Positions 10,902-21,756 are shown, counted from the stretch's first letter. The stretch is DNA of 64,000 nt from Prochlorococcus sp. AG-409-G20 (GCA_003215775.1 QCJW01000002.1:89158-153157); one strand, 5' to 3'. Notes: generated by a model not told the origin, from the sequence alone. Made by a program: numbers and translations.

Positions 10902-12040
10902 TTTCCACTTTTTGGCTCAAAGGGGAGTCTGTCACCCACCACCCCAGAAGGGAGTTCAACTGCTGTTTTAGTCTTCTGGGAAAGTTGGTCATCAAGTATT
11001 TTTTGAAGATTATCAGGTAACTCTTCTTGACTTAACAAGAATGTTTGAAGGGCCTGAAAAATATTTGCTATCAACATGTATAGCAAAACTCCTGCTGGGA
11101 GAGGAAAAAATAAAAACATTCCTGTAATCATTACGGGAGTAATTTTATTTGCTGTGGATTGTTGAGGATTAACTGGCATTCCCCTTCCAGAAAGAGCCTG
11201 GGAAATCACAAGAGTCACTCCAAAACCAGCCACAAGGATTGCTATATCCCAATTAACTGATCCATCTACGTAAAAACCAACCTGACCAAGAGCTTTTATA
11301 AAAAGGAAACCACTTTTAGCAGCCAATCCAGGAATTTTCGCCTCAACAGTTGCATCTCCCGGTGCAATAGCTTGAACAGTTCCATCTGAACCAACACTTA
11401 AAAATTCTTGTCCCTTTGTCACTTTCCAAGTAGGTGAGAACTTAGAACCATCACTAAACCTAGAGAGAACATTATTAAAACTTTCTCCTGCGAGAGTTTG
11501 AAGCTTGATCTGAACTGAATCTCCTGATCCAATTTTAGTTCCACCTGGCAAAGAAGCAATAACTGGAACATGGTCAGTTTCAGTTACAAATATTGAATGT
11601 CTTGGACTTGTAAAAGGCTTTGGCTCAATTGCAGCAATCTGCTCAGAAGGCAAAACCTTCATATTCACTAAATAAGGGACATCAGCAAAAGGTGATCCCC
11701 TCAAAGTAGCAAATAAAGCAAAGAGTATTGGCATCTGAACCAATAAAGGAAGACAGCCAGCAAGAGGGCTCCCAAATTCCTTCATCAAGTTGCCTAATTC
11801 CTCCTGTTGTTTCTGAGGATTGCTTGCATATCTTGCCTTAATCTCAGCCTGACGTTTTTGCATGACTGGCTGAGCAATCTTCATACGCCTTGCACTTCGA
11901 ATTGAACCTGCGCTTAAAGGGAAAAGCGCAAGCCTTATAACAACTGTCAGTGCAACTATGGCCAAGCCATAACTAGGTACCAACCCATAGAAGAAATCCA
12001 GAATCGGTATTAAAAGGTTGTCGGAGATGTAACCGATCAC
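10898..12040 (-). CDS. yidC: Membrane protein insertase YidC/Oxa1
   Basis: [52 protein letters not shown]. Confidence 0.93.
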   Translation of the reverse strand: MIGYISDNLLIPILDFFYGLVPSYGLAIVALTVVIRLALFPLSAGSIRSARRMKIAQPVMQKRQAEIKARYASNPQKQQEELGNLMKEFGSPLAGCLPLLVQMPILFALFATLRGSPFADVPYLVNMKVLPSEQIAAIEPKPFTSPRHSIFVTETDHVPVIASLPGGTKIGSGDSVQIKLQTLAGESFNNVLSRFSDGSKFSPTWKVTKGQEFLSVGSDGTVQAIAPGDATVEAKIPGLAAKSGFLFIKALGQVGFYVDGSVNWDIAILVAGFGVTLVISQALSGRGMPVNPQQSTANKITPVMITGMFLFFPLPAGVLLYMLIANIFQALQTFLLSQEELPDNLQKILDDQLSQKTKTAVELPSGVVGDRLPFEPKSGK

Positions 12041-12124
12041 AATTGTTCTCTGAGGTAAGGAATGGACTTCAAGACAGTCTGCTACATCATCTGGTAATAG
12101 TCAGCAAAAATATAAATCACTGGT

Positions 12125-12553
12125 TCAAGCGGCGAAACCTTTTGAAGAATCATCTGAAGATTTGTCAGATGCAAGATCAATTCTCTGAAGAATAAACTTT
12201 TCTGTCTCCCGAAAGCCAGGCAAAGACCTCATCTCCAACCTTGCACCATCTTTCATTACGAGAACCATGTCTCCCCATGACCCAAGTCCTCTTGGGACTG
12301 CTCGGACCTCAGCTATTTGGCTATAAACCACTTGTGTTTTGTCCCTTCCAAGCCATCCACCTGTTACGGATATCCGCCTATTTGTAATCTTAAAACGAAG
12401 CCAAAGGGCTCTAACAACCGCACCAAAGGTAAAAGGGAGACCTATCAAAGTTAAACCTGCAAGAAGGTTAATTATCAGATCACCTTTTGCGGGTCCACCT
12501 TCGTAAAAGACCTCTTCAGCAATAGCTTTCATGAATAAAACCTGCTCTTTCAA
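12125..12553 (-). CDS. PH-domain (bPH2-like) membrane protein
   Basis: TM pair followed by LWLRFKITNRRISVTGGWLGRDKTQVVYSQIAEVRAVPRG; start may be the internal ATG at 12532. Confidence 0.75.
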   Translation of the reverse strand: MKEQVLFMKAIAEEVFYEGGPAKGDLIINLLAGLTLIGLPFTFGAVVRALWLRFKITNRRISVTGGWLGRDKTQVVYSQIAEVRAVPRGLGSWGDMVLVMKDGARLEMRSLPGFRETEKFILQRIDLASDKSSDDSSKGFAA

Positions 12554-12914
12554 GCAATATGTCGCATTCTTTCAACAATTGCGAAGGTTGTTGAGTCATT
12601 GAATTGGGCTTAAGGCTAAGCAAAATCCATTTATCTGAATGCTGAGAAGAATCTTCAAGCCTTACTCTGAGATGTTCATGAAAAACTCTTCTAAGCCTAT
12701 TTCTGACAACAGCCTTTTTACTTACCTTGCCACTAATAGTCAGACCACATCTACAAGCCTTATCCAGACTTTTTTTACAAGAAGAGTTCAATAAATACGA
12801 TCTAGCTTTTACAACCCTAAGAATCATAAAATCTCCATAAAAGCGTTTTCCAGACCTATGGATTAGATCAAAGCACTTATAACCCTTCAATCTCATTGAT
12901 TGAGGCAAAACCAT
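12516..12914 (-). CDS. rnpA: Ribonuclease P protein component
   Basis: CGLTISGKVSKKAVVRNRLRRVFHEHLR; adjacent to rpmH. Confidence 0.93.
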   Translation of the reverse strand: MVLPQSMRLKGYKCFDLIHRSGKRFYGDFMILRVVKARSYLLNSSCKKSLDKACRCGLTISGKVSKKAVVRNRLRRVFHEHLRVRLEDSSQHSDKWILLSLKPNSMTQQPSQLLKECDILLERAGFIHESYC

Positions 12915-12975
12915 TTAGAGAAATTTACAGAGGAAAACCAAATGTCAAGTATATCTATTATTTAAGAATCATTCG

Positions 12976-13113
12976 TCAAACAGAAAGCCTTGCCCTTCCC
13001 CGCTTTCTCCGAGTTCGAATAACTCTCCTACCTGTATGCGTTCTCATTCTCACTCGAAAACCCGAGACGCGCTTTCTCTTTCGGCTTGTTCCCCCAAGAG
13101 TTCTTTTGGTCAT
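12976..13113 (-). CDS. rpmH: 50S ribosomal protein L34
   Basis: Manually translated 45 aa: [45 protein letters not shown]. Confidence 0.97.
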   Translation of the reverse strand: MTKRTLGGTSRKRKRVSGFRVRMRTHTGRRVIRTRRKRGRARLSV

Positions 13114-13162
13114 TGATTCAAATCAGCTTAAAGCCATGTTCGTATGTACATAATTTATCAGT

Positions 13163-13735
13163 TCAATCGATATCAATGTTCCATGTACCTATGTAACTTG
13201 AAACAGGAACATCTCCAGGAGACTGAACGCTGGCATTCAATTGGTACATACCTGCTTGCGTCGGATTAAATATTTTCATCACAATGGCATAAGAATCTTC
13301 GACTGGTATAGGGGTATCGGGGAATACTTCGATCTGAGATGGGTCCTTAGAGACCTCAAAAACTGCTGGTATTTTCTTCTTGCATCTCGTTCGAGCTAAC
13401 ATCCCTCCAAGACTTACCTGACACAAACTAAGTTTGTTGGTGCTAATTCTTGAGTCGAAATATTCGGGGAATTTAATTTTCAGCTTCAGAATTGCAGTCC
13501 TGCGATCATTTGGTTTAAGAACTAAGTAATAAGTTGACCTATCTCTTCTTTCTCTAGAGCCTTGCAAGTAATAAAGCCTCTTGTACTTAGTTGAATTATC
13601 CCATCTGTATTCAAAGAAAGAAGGACTAGCCTTCGCTGTCTCAAAAGGCATAGTTGCAGGAACCAAAGTGGTAGCCCCTACAAGTCCAATTGTTGCGAGT
13701 TTTCGCAAATGAAATCTTGAAAAACGCTTAAACAT
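13163..13735 (-). CDS. DUF2808 secreted protein
   Basis: Signal peptide (LATIGLVGATTLVPATMPFETAKAS) and SPSFFEYRWDNSTKYKRLYYLQGS...YYLVLKPNDRRTAILKLKIKFPEYF. Confidence 0.75.
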   Translation of the reverse strand: MFKRFSRFHLRKLATIGLVGATTLVPATMPFETAKASPSFFEYRWDNSTKYKRLYYLQGSRERRDRSTYYLVLKPNDRRTAILKLKIKFPEYFDSRISTNKLSLCQVSLGGMLARTRCKKKIPAVFEVSKDPSQIEVFPDTPIPVEDSYAIVMKIFNPTQAGMYQLNASVQSPGDVPVSSYIGTWNIDID

Positions 13736-13837
13736 TATGCAAATGCGATGAAGTGAATGACCAGACTTGAAGAAACTAGTCGAATTTTGATAGATCAGCG
13801 TAAGTAAAACATAACTCTTTGGACGGCATTTGTGCTG

Positions 13838-14227
13838 TCAATTTTCAATAGATCTATCTGGTCTTAAAAGACTGGCCTCTTGCAAATAAGGATGCAAAGG
13901 TTTTTCTCCCTTTGGCAACCAAGCAATTGCAAGAATGCGTATGCAATATTTCAAATCACCATGGACTTTCATCTGTTGACAGTCCAACAACGCAATGTCG
14001 TCCCACCCGTGTCGTTTTCTTGCAATTGCTGCCGGAAAGCAAGCATCCAAATCTGATGTAACAGAAAATGTAATTGAAACAATTTGCTCTAGATCAAGTT
14101 CATTTCGATGAACAAGCTCAGAGACAAGCTCTGTTACTGCGAACTCAATTGCTTCACTAGAATTCTCCTTGCAAGTCGTAGCTCCTCTAATACCTTGCAA
14201 AATATAAGAGTCAAAATTTAAGGCCAT
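13838..14227 (-). CDS. aroH: Chorismate mutase, AroH type
   Basis: GIRGATTCKENSSEAI, VTSDLDACFPAAIAR. Confidence 0.9.
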   Translation of the reverse strand: MALNFDSYILQGIRGATTCKENSSEAIEFAVTELVSELVHRNELDLEQIVSITFSVTSDLDACFPAAIARKRHGWDDIALLDCQQMKVHGDLKYCIRILAIAWLPKGEKPLHPYLQEASLLRPDRSIEN

Positions 14228-14230
14228 TAG

Positions 14231-15064
14231 TTAAGGCCTATAAAGCCAAAGAGCTTGGCCAGAATTACCTAATTCCATCCTAATAAGTTCATAAAAATTT
14301 AACAGAGCAGAGCCTCCTGGTAATAAACCCATGAACTTCTTCTTGGGACGAGTAAGTGTAATTAGGCGTGTATTTTCTTCATCTAAATCAGCTAATTTTG
14401 CAGCCAATTTTCTTGCATGTTCTTCATCACCTAACTCATCCACAAGTCCCAGGTCTAATGCTTGGCTACCAGTAAAGACACGACCATCTGCAAAACCTTT
14501 TACCTCTTCAACACTTAATTTCCTTCCTTCAGAGACAGCTCCTACAAATTGATCATAACTACTATCAATTAAAGATTGAAGCAGTTGCCTTTCATCGCTT
14601 GTAAGAGATCTATCTGGCGAAAGGATATCCTTATATATCCCGCTTTTAATAGTTTCAAAACGAACTCCAATCCGCTCCAAAAGCTTAGAGAGATTATTTC
14701 CTCTAAGGATCACTCCTATAGAGCCAGTAATCGTACCTGGGTTGGCAACTATCTTTTCAGCGGCTACTCCTATATAAACTCCGCCAGAAGCAGAAATGTT
14801 CCCAAAGCTTGCTACCACATGAACGCCCTTGTTACGCAGTCTAAGCAAGGCAGAATGAATCTCCTGACTGTCACCAACAGTACCGCCAGGGCTATCTATG
14901 CGAACTAATAACGCTGGGAATTCCCTCTCTTCAACTCGTCTAAGTGCTTTCAGAATTAGCTTGCGAGTAGAACCAGTAATAGCCCCATCAATGATTATGC
15001 GAGCCATCCCTCTCCGAGACTTACGGCGCAAGGGCCAAATCATTCCAATTCCGCAACATTTCAC
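14231..15064 (-). CDS. sppA: Signal peptide peptidase SppA-like serine protease
   Basis: RIDSPGGTVGDSQEI, SFGNISASGGVYIGVAAEKIVANPGTITGSIGVI; true start probably 15043 (MIWPLRRK). Confidence 0.9.
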   Translation of the reverse strand: MKCCGIGMIWPLRRKSRRGMARIIIDGAITGSTRKLILKALRRVEEREFPALLVRIDSPGGTVGDSQEIHSALLRLRNKGVHVVASFGNISASGGVYIGVAAEKIVANPGTITGSIGVILRGNNLSKLLERIGVRFETIKSGIYKDILSPDRSLTSDERQLLQSLIDSSYDQFVGAVSEGRKLSVEEVKGFADGRVFTGSQALDLGLVDELGDEEHARKLAAKLADLDEENTRLITLTRPKKKFMGLLPGGSALLNFYELIRMELGNSGQALWLYRP

Positions 15065-15096
15065 AGAGTTTAAGGAAGAGATTGCCTTTTGACCGA

Positions 15097-16050
15097 ATGT
15101 CTGTGTTCAGCCGCTGGCTATTAATGCTTCTTCCTTTTGCTCTATGGGGCACAGCCATGGCTGCTATGGCACCTCTCGTGAATTCAGGAGGCGCTTTTTC
15201 TGTTGCATTCTTAAGGCTCTTCCCTGCAGGAATAACGGTTCTTTTGGCAGTGCCTTTATTTGGGCGAAATTGGTCTATTTCTAAAAATGATTTGTTTTGG
15301 TTTTGCATATTTACGATTATTGACGCAAGTATTTTTCAAATTTGTTTAACAAAAGGTCTTACCTACACAGGTGCTGGACTTGGCTCTGTCTTAATTGATT
15401 CTCAGCCATTGATAGTTGCTTTACTAGCAAGAAGTCTTTTTGGTGATGCGATAAATCCTATTGGATGGATAGGTTTAATGCTGGGGCTTGCAGGAATTAT
15501 TTGCCTAGGTGTACCCCCAGAATTTTTAAGTCACTGGTGGTTATTAGCTGACAAAGGATCTATCCAAGAACTTTGGAATATTGGAGAGGTTTGGATGCTT
15601 GCAGCTGCTATTTCGATGGCACTAGGAACAGTTTTAATTCGTTTTGCCTGCAAAGAAAGTGACCCAATAGCAATAACAGGTTGGCATATGGTTCTTGGAA
15701 GCCTTCCTCTACTTGGATGGCATCTTTTTGAAACCGAATGGCCACTATTACCTGCTTGGTCATTTTCCGAATGGGGACTAATGGCTTATGCAAGCCTTTT
15801 AGGAAGCGCATTGGCTTATGGCCTGTTTTTCTGGTTTGCCAATAGAGAAGAGTTAACTACCTTCAGCACTTTAGCTTTCCTAACTCCAGTCTTTGCTCTA
15901 ATTTCTGGTGGCCTTTGGCTAGGAGAAAGACTCCTTCCTCTTCAATGGGTTGGAGTTTCTTTAGTACTCATATCAGTACTCCTAGTAAGTCAGAGACGTA
16001 GATTTTGGGAACAATCTGAATTGAAATCTGGTTTTTCTCAGGAGACATAA
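15097..16050 (+). CDS. EamA/DMT superfamily permease
   Basis: Ten hydrophobic segments, WGTAMAAMAPLVNSGGAFSVAFLR, two EamA repeats. Confidence 0.85.
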   Translation: MSVFSRWLLMLLPFALWGTAMAAMAPLVNSGGAFSVAFLRLFPAGITVLLAVPLFGRNWSISKNDLFWFCIFTIIDASIFQICLTKGLTYTGAGLGSVLIDSQPLIVALLARSLFGDAINPIGWIGLMLGLAGIICLGVPPEFLSHWWLLADKGSIQELWNIGEVWMLAAAISMALGTVLIRFACKESDPIAITGWHMVLGSLPLLGWHLFETEWPLLPAWSFSEWGLMAYASLLGSALAYGLFFWFANREELTTFSTLAFLTPVFALISGGLWLGERLLPLQWVGVSLVLISVLLVSQRRRFWEQSELKSGFSQET

Positions 16051-16054
16051 TTAA

Positions 16055-17149
16055 ATGACTTCAAATACCTTAAAGCTCGTTTTAGTTAGTACTCCCATTG
16101 GACATATAGGTAGTGGACGTGGAGGAGGAGTAGAGTTAACAATTACTTCTTTGATTAAAGGACTTACAGCACTAGGCCATGAAGTAACTCTAGTAGCTCC
16201 TGAAGGGTCAGAAATAACTTCTAATTGCAGCCAAATTCAAGTAAGTTATGTTTCTGGTAAAGATCAAGAAAGTTGGCAGCATAAAGATTACGATTCAGAC
16301 ATAACCATCCCAAATGGAGGTATTCTCCCAAAGCTATGGGAAAGAGCTCTCGAGCTAGGTAAATACGCAGATGCAATATTAAACTTCGGCTATGATTGGC
16401 TACCAATATGGCTTACCGAAAGAGTTAATCTAGAAATCTATCATCTAATTAGTATGGGGAATGTTTCTGCTGCAATGCATAGCATTGTCAAACAAATTTC
16501 TCTCGAAAACCAACACAGGTTAGCTTTTCATACTTATAGGCAAGCATCAGATTTTGAATTAAATGAAAAACCTATAGTTGTGGGAAACGGATTTGACCTT
16601 GATAATTACAAACTCCAACTTAATAAAAATGGTTCATTAGGATGGGCTGGAAGAATAGCACCAGAAAAAGGATTAGAAGATGCCGTAAAGGTTGCTTCAG
16701 CTTTAAAAGATAAGCTAGTAGTTTGGGGTTTAATTGAAGACAGTAAATATGCAGAATCAATAGAAGCATCTGTATCTCCAGGTACTATTGACTGGAGAGG
16801 CTTTCTACCTACTAAGCAATTACAGAAAGAATTAGGAGCATGCAGGGCTTTAATTAATACACCAAAATGGAATGAAGCCTATGGGAATGTAGTTGTTGAA
16901 GCAATGGCATGTGGGGTACCAGTTGTTGCTTACGACAGAGGTGGGCCTGGTGAACTTATAACATCAGGTTTAACAGGTTGGTTGGTTCCGCCCGATGATA
17001 TAAATGAGCTGATAAATGCAACATCCAAAGTCAACAAAATTGATCGTAGAAATTGCAGAATCTGGGTTGAAGAATCTGCTTCCAAAGAAAAATTCACCAA
17101 CCGTATAGTCGAATGGATATCAAACGGAATAAGAGCTAAAACTACTTAA
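16055..17149 (+). CDS. Glycosyltransferase family 4-like
   Basis: GRGGGVELTITSLIKGLTALGHEVTLVAP; GWAGRIAPEKGLEDAV; EAYGNVVVEAMACGVPVVAYDRGGPGELI. Confidence 0.9.
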   Translation: MTSNTLKLVLVSTPIGHIGSGRGGGVELTITSLIKGLTALGHEVTLVAPEGSEITSNCSQIQVSYVSGKDQESWQHKDYDSDITIPNGGILPKLWERALELGKYADAILNFGYDWLPIWLTERVNLEIYHLISMGNVSAAMHSIVKQISLENQHRLAFHTYRQASDFELNEKPIVVGNGFDLDNYKLQLNKNGSLGWAGRIAPEKGLEDAVKVASALKDKLVVWGLIEDSKYAESIEASVSPGTIDWRGFLPTKQLQKELGACRALINTPKWNEAYGNVVVEAMACGVPVVAYDRGGPGELITSGLTGWLVPPDDINELINATSKVNKIDRRNCRIWVEESASKEKFTNRIVEWISNGIRAKTT

Positions 17150-17163
17150 ACAAAGCAATTCAA

Positions 17164-19008
17164 GTGTCATCAACACATCCAAGGGAATTACTTTCTAGAA
17201 AGAATCGGAATCGAGGCCTTTGTCTAATAATTGCTTTAGGGATAGTCATTTTCCTATGGCGCCTAGGCTCCACTGGGCTAGTAGACGAGACTCCTCCTTT
17301 ATTTGCAGCTGCAAGCCGCTCAATGAGTCGCACTGGAGATTGGCTAACTCCAAGAGTGAATGGATTACCCCGTTTCGACAAACCACCTTTAATCTATTGG
17401 CTGATGGGATTAGGGTATTCAATTCCCGGTCAGACTCATTTAGATCCTCTTGGAACTTGGTCCGCCCGCTTCCCCTCAGCAATCTCATCAATTGTGATGA
17501 TGGTTGGTCTAGGGGATACAGTTATGCAATTCCCTCAAAAAGGTGATGCATTCCCCCGAAAAACTGGTGTAATAACTGCTCTGGCATTTGCACTTTCACC
17601 TTTAGTACTTATTTGGAGCCGCATTGCTGTAAGCGATGCGCTTCTTTGTTCAACTTTTGGCCTAAGCATGCTGTTTCACTGGAGACGCTATGCGGATCCG
17701 ACTAAACAAGCATGGTGGCCCGGTTGGCTGATTTTGAGTCTAGCGATACTTACCAAAGGGCCAATAGCAATAGTCCTTATGAGTGCCACGCTCTTATTAT
17801 TCGGGATTCAACAAAGATCATTAAGACATCTTCTTATTAAATTAAAGCCTTTAAAAGGTCTTTTAATTACCGCTCTAATCTCTATCCCATGGTACTTAGC
17901 TGAACTAATCATTGAGGGAAAAGCTTACTGGAACAGCTTCTTTGGATATCATAATTTTCAAAGATTCACCTCAGTGGTAAATAATCACCAAGAGCCATGG
18001 TGGTTTTTTGGCTTAATTTTAGTAATCGCATCTTTACCATTTACACTACTATTAGTATCTGGAATTATAAATACAATCAAGTCCTTCCTTCTTACATCCA
18101 AGTCCAACAATCAGAAGGAATCACCTAAAGAATCGTTAACAGCTTTTGCCACTTGCTGGCTAATAAGTGTATTAATTCTCTTCACAATTGCCGCAACAAA
18201 ATTACCAAGTTACTGGCTCCCAGCCACTCCTGCTGCAGCATTGATAATAGGTCTAACATCTAATCAAGGAATAGATTCTAAACCTTTAGTTTCATACACT
18301 TGGATAGGCACCATTTTGATTGCAATATTGCTGTCAATAGTCTTTTGGCTATCTCCTTTATGGGTTCCATTCATAAAAGACCCAGAGATACCTAATCTAG
18401 CCTCTGAGCTAATCCAGAGCAAACTTCTTTTCAGAAGTGCCATATGCTTCAGTTTTTCAGCACTTTTAGCGACAGTATTACTATTAAAGAGAAATAAAAA
18501 TATATTAATAAGTATGCAAATTCCTTTTATTATATTTCAACTAATAGTTTTAATCCCATTATCAACTTTAGCTGACAGAACAAGACAATTACCTCTAAGA
18601 CAAGCAGCCCAATTAATCCTTAATTCAAAGAAAAAGAGTGAGCCTATTGTAATGGTTGGGGCAGCAAAACCATCACTTCATTTCTATACAAATGAAATTA
18701 TCTTGTACGAAGGAAAATCTTTTTCAGCATTAGTAAATATTGAAGAAAGGCTTCGCAAAGAGACTAGGCAAGGGTTTAATGGGAGCCCTCTTCAAGGAGG
18801 GGAAAGCCCCAAGACAGCATTAATTTTAATAAACAACAGAGCAGCTGAATTATCCCACTGGAAATCGCTAGAAGCCTTGGTTCTTGGTCGGTTTAGTATC
18901 TATTCTATTTGGAGAGTTGATAGATTAAGGCTTAGCAAAATAGCTACAAGATTAAGAAATCAAGGTGTAACGCCAACATGGCAAAATCCAAGGCCTGAAA
19001 TTTTCTAA
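17164..19008 (+). CDS. ArnT/PMT-type membrane glycosyltransferase (GT-C)
   Basis: Multi-TM; GLVDETPPLFAAASRSMSRTGDWLTPRVNGLPRFDKPPLIYWLMG motif; GTG start. Confidence 0.88.
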   Translation: MSSTHPRELLSRKNRNRGLCLIIALGIVIFLWRLGSTGLVDETPPLFAAASRSMSRTGDWLTPRVNGLPRFDKPPLIYWLMGLGYSIPGQTHLDPLGTWSARFPSAISSIVMMVGLGDTVMQFPQKGDAFPRKTGVITALAFALSPLVLIWSRIAVSDALLCSTFGLSMLFHWRRYADPTKQAWWPGWLILSLAILTKGPIAIVLMSATLLLFGIQQRSLRHLLIKLKPLKGLLITALISIPWYLAELIIEGKAYWNSFFGYHNFQRFTSVVNNHQEPWWFFGLILVIASLPFTLLLVSGIINTIKSFLLTSKSNNQKESPKESLTAFATCWLISVLILFTIAATKLPSYWLPATPAAALIIGLTSNQGIDSKPLVSYTWIGTILIAILLSIVFWLSPLWVPFIKDPEIPNLASELIQSKLLFRSAICFSFSALLATVLLLKRNKNILISMQIPFIIFQLIVLIPLSTLADRTRQLPLRQAAQLILNSKKKSEPIVMVGAAKPSLHFYTNEIILYEGKSFSALVNIEERLRKETRQGFNGSPLQGGESPKTALILINNRAAELSHWKSLEALVLGRFSIYSIWRVDRLRLSKIATRLRNQGVTPTWQNPRPEIF

Positions 19009-19040
19009 TCAGTCATCTAAATATCTTTCTCATTAACATT

Positions 19041-19559
19041 TCAATGGAGTTGAGACCTTCTACAAAATCCACAATGTCCCCATAAGGCAAGTTCACCTAA
19101 AGGAGCAGGACAGCCACAGATATCACAAGATCCCAAACCATGTATATCCACTCGACTAGGATGTCTCTCCCATACACTTTCTTCACTTTCAACAATATTT
19201 TCCACCCTAGGAGGATGATATTGCTGAAGTTTAATTTCACGAATTTTGTAACCAGCAGCTCGTAAAGCTGCTAAAAGCTTCATCCTGTTGTATTGAATTG
19301 CATGCAACCATTGAAGGTGGGTGACACCAACAAAAAGCGTTTCATTGGAAAGTCTCAAAGGAAGACACTTTGCCGCCAATTGCTCACCTGCCAACCGAGG
19401 CCAATCTTGCCAAAGTCCGGCAACATTACGATTATTTTTCCAACGCAATTTCAATGAATCCAAACAATAGGAAAGCGAAGAAACCCCCTCAATTGCTTGC
19501 TTTAGCCTCCCATCAGGCTTCCCTAAGTGGGTAGGTTCATGATTGGATGACAATGCCAT
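19041..19559 (-). CDS. DUF721 protein with C-terminal Cys cluster
   Basis: WQDWPRLAGEQLAAKCLPLRLSNETLFVGVTHLQWLHAIQYNRMKLL; CDICGCPAPLGELALWGHCGFC. Confidence 0.75.
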   Translation of the reverse strand: MALSSNHEPTHLGKPDGRLKQAIEGVSSLSYCLDSLKLRWKNNRNVAGLWQDWPRLAGEQLAAKCLPLRLSNETLFVGVTHLQWLHAIQYNRMKLLAALRAAGYKIREIKLQQYHPPRVENIVESEESVWERHPSRVDIHGLGSCDICGCPAPLGELALWGHCGFCRRSQLH

Positions 19560-19626
19560 CTGTCCAATTTAGGTGGAGTATTTTGAGAAGCTAGCTAGCC
19601 TCCGATAACCACTAACAAATAATTCG

Positions 19627-20430
19627 ATGGGTTTCTTTGACAAACTAAGTAGATTGCTACGAGCAAATCTCAATGATCTAGTTAATAAAGCTGAAGACCC
19701 AGTCAAGATACTTGATCAGTCTGTTGCGGACATGCAAGCAGACTTAGTCAAATTAAGACAAGCTGTTGCAATGGCAATTGCTAGCCAAAAAAGACTACAA
19801 AGCCAAGCAGATCAATCACAAAAACAGGTATCTATTTGGTACGAGAGAGCAGAGTTGGCGCTCCAAAAAGGTGAAGAGACCTTAGCCAGAGAAGCTCTTA
19901 CAAGACGAAAAACCTTTCAAGAGACATCTGATTCACTGACCAACCAATTAGAAGCTCAAGAAGGTCAGGTTGAGGTGCTCAAACGAAGTCTTGTTGCACT
20001 TGAAGGAAAAATAGCCGAGGCTCGGACAAAGAAAGACATGCTCAAGGCAAGAGCTCAGGCAGCCAAAGCTCAGCAACAACTCCAAAGTGCTGTTGGGAAC
20101 ATGGGTAGCAATTCAGCAATGGAAGCCTTCGAACGAATGGAAGATAAAGTTCAAGCACTAGAAGCAACAAGTCAGGCAGCAGCAGAACTGGCCGGAGCTG
20201 ACCTTGAAAGTCAATTTGCCGCTTTAGAAGGAAATAACGATCTAGATGATGAACTAAATGCTATTCGAGAAAAGCTTCAAGGAGGAGCTAAGGCAGTTGC
20301 TCTCCCAGCGGGAGATTCAATAAAGCTAAACTCTAAAAAGTTGAATTCAGATATCGATATTAAAGCTGTAGAAGTTTCAGAAATAGATGCTGACTTAGAA
20401 GAACTAAAAAAGTCTATCGAAAAGTTATAG
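19627..20430 (+). CDS. PspA/IM30 (Vipp1) family protein
   Basis: MGFFDKLSRLLRANLNDLVNKAEDPVKILDQSVADMQADLVKLRQAVA. Confidence 0.92.
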   Translation: MGFFDKLSRLLRANLNDLVNKAEDPVKILDQSVADMQADLVKLRQAVAMAIASQKRLQSQADQSQKQVSIWYERAELALQKGEETLAREALTRRKTFQETSDSLTNQLEAQEGQVEVLKRSLVALEGKIAEARTKKDMLKARAQAAKAQQQLQSAVGNMGSNSAMEAFERMEDKVQALEATSQAAAELAGADLESQFAALEGNNDLDDELNAIREKLQGGAKAVALPAGDSIKLNSKKLNSDIDIKAVEVSEIDADLEELKKSIEKL

Positions 20431-20559
20431 AAATTAAATCACAATTACGATGAGTAATTAAATTGATGTATTCATCTAGGAATACTAAGTATTAGATAAG
20501 GAAAAGCTAACTTTCAACGGAGAATTCAAAGTCTCACTAACTCAATTAATCAACACTTT

Positions 20560-21756
20560 ATGAACCATGCACTTCGATTAAAGCTTCTAGGAGAAGGAGT
20601 TTTCGCTAGAAATGATCATAGGAAAAACAATTATCGATTACTGAGTCATGAAAAAAATTTATCTCCTCTTATAGATTTATCTTTGGGTTCTTCAGATCTT
20701 CTTCCTCCACCCGATGTAATTCTAGAAATTCAAAAGGCTTATGATTGTCCTGAAAATTCCTCTTATTGTCTTGAGTCAGGCACAAAACCTTTCTGCGAAG
20801 CAGTTGCTGCTTGGTGTAAAAAACGTTTTGGAATAAGTGTTAATCCAAACTCAGAAGTCTTATTGTTAATTGGGTCCCAAGAAGGAACTGCTCACCTTCC
20901 AATCGCTATCTTGAACCCCCGGCAGTCAGGATTAATTCTTGATCCATGTTATCCCTCTCACAGAGGTGGTTTAATCCTTGCTGATGCTCAAATTGAGAAG
21001 TTAATACTTAAAGCAGAGAATGGGTGGGAGCCTAACTTCAACCAACTAAGCATAAGTCAATTAGAAGAACTAAGAATAATGATCCTTGGATATCCTCATA
21101 ATCCAACTGCACAAGTAGGGAGACAAGAGTACTTGGATGAAGCTATAAACTTAGGGAAGAGATATCAAATAGTAGTTGCTCATGATAATCCTTATGTGGA
21201 TTTAGCTATCGAAGGAGATGCACCTTGTCTATTGAGATGTGATGGATGGAGGGAATATGGAATTGAATTCTTTTCATTTTCAAAAGCCTGGAATATGGGA
21301 GGGTTTAGATTAGCATTTGCTATTGGTGCAGAACCAATCATCAAAGCTCTGAAAAAAGTTAAGTCAGTAATTGATTTCAACCAATCATTAGCGATACAAA
21401 AAGGAGGCATAAAAGCCCTTAATGATTTATACGATTGGCCAAAAAAAGTATTAGAAACATATAGAGACAGGAGAGACAAGACAGTTAATGCATTTCATCA
21501 AATTGGTTGGGATGTACCTACACCTTCAATGGCGATGTACATCTGGATGCCATTACCAGAATGGGCTATCAAGAAAGGTTGGGATGAAGAAATGATGGCC
21601 TCTCAAATTCTTAACTCAACAGGCGTTGCTCTAACACCAGGCTCAGGATTTGGCAGTGGTGGCAAAAACTGGCTTCGTTTAGCCTTAGTAAGACCCATTA
21701 GCGAACTAGAAAAAGCAACCCAGAAAATTGGCGATTGGATAAATGAGCAAAATTAA
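20560..21756 (+). CDS. PLP-dependent class I/II aminotransferase
   Basis: DLSLGSSDLLPPPDVI, GYPHNPTAQVG, FSFSKAWNMGGFRLAFAIG (PLP lysine). Confidence 0.88.
   Translation: MNHALRLKLLGEGVFARNDHRKNNYRLLSHEKNLSPLIDLSLGSSDLLPPPDVILEIQKAYDCPENSSYCLESGTKPFCEAVAAWCKKRFGISVNPNSEVLLLIGSQEGTAHLPIAILNPRQSGLILDPCYPSHRGGLILADAQIEKLILKAENGWEPNFNQLSISQLEELRIMILGYPHNPTAQVGRQEYLDEAINLGKRYQIVVAHDNPYVDLAIEGDAPCLLRCDGWREYGIEFFSFSKAWNMGGFRLAFAIGAEPIIKALKKVKSVIDFNQSLAIQKGGIKALNDLYDWPKKVLETYRDRRDKTVNAFHQIGWDVPTPSMAMYIWMPLPEWAIKKGWDEEMMASQILNSTGVALTPGSGFGSGGKNWLRLALVRPISELEKATQKIGDWINEQN

Noticed and set aside
13111-13125. GATTCAAATC near rpmH resembling a tRNA T-loop
   Set aside because: No acceptor stem or anticodon arm around it; lies in the rpmH leader.
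12896-13153. 85-aa plus-strand ORF antisense to rpmH
   Set aside because: It is the reverse complement of the clearly encoded ribosomal protein L34.
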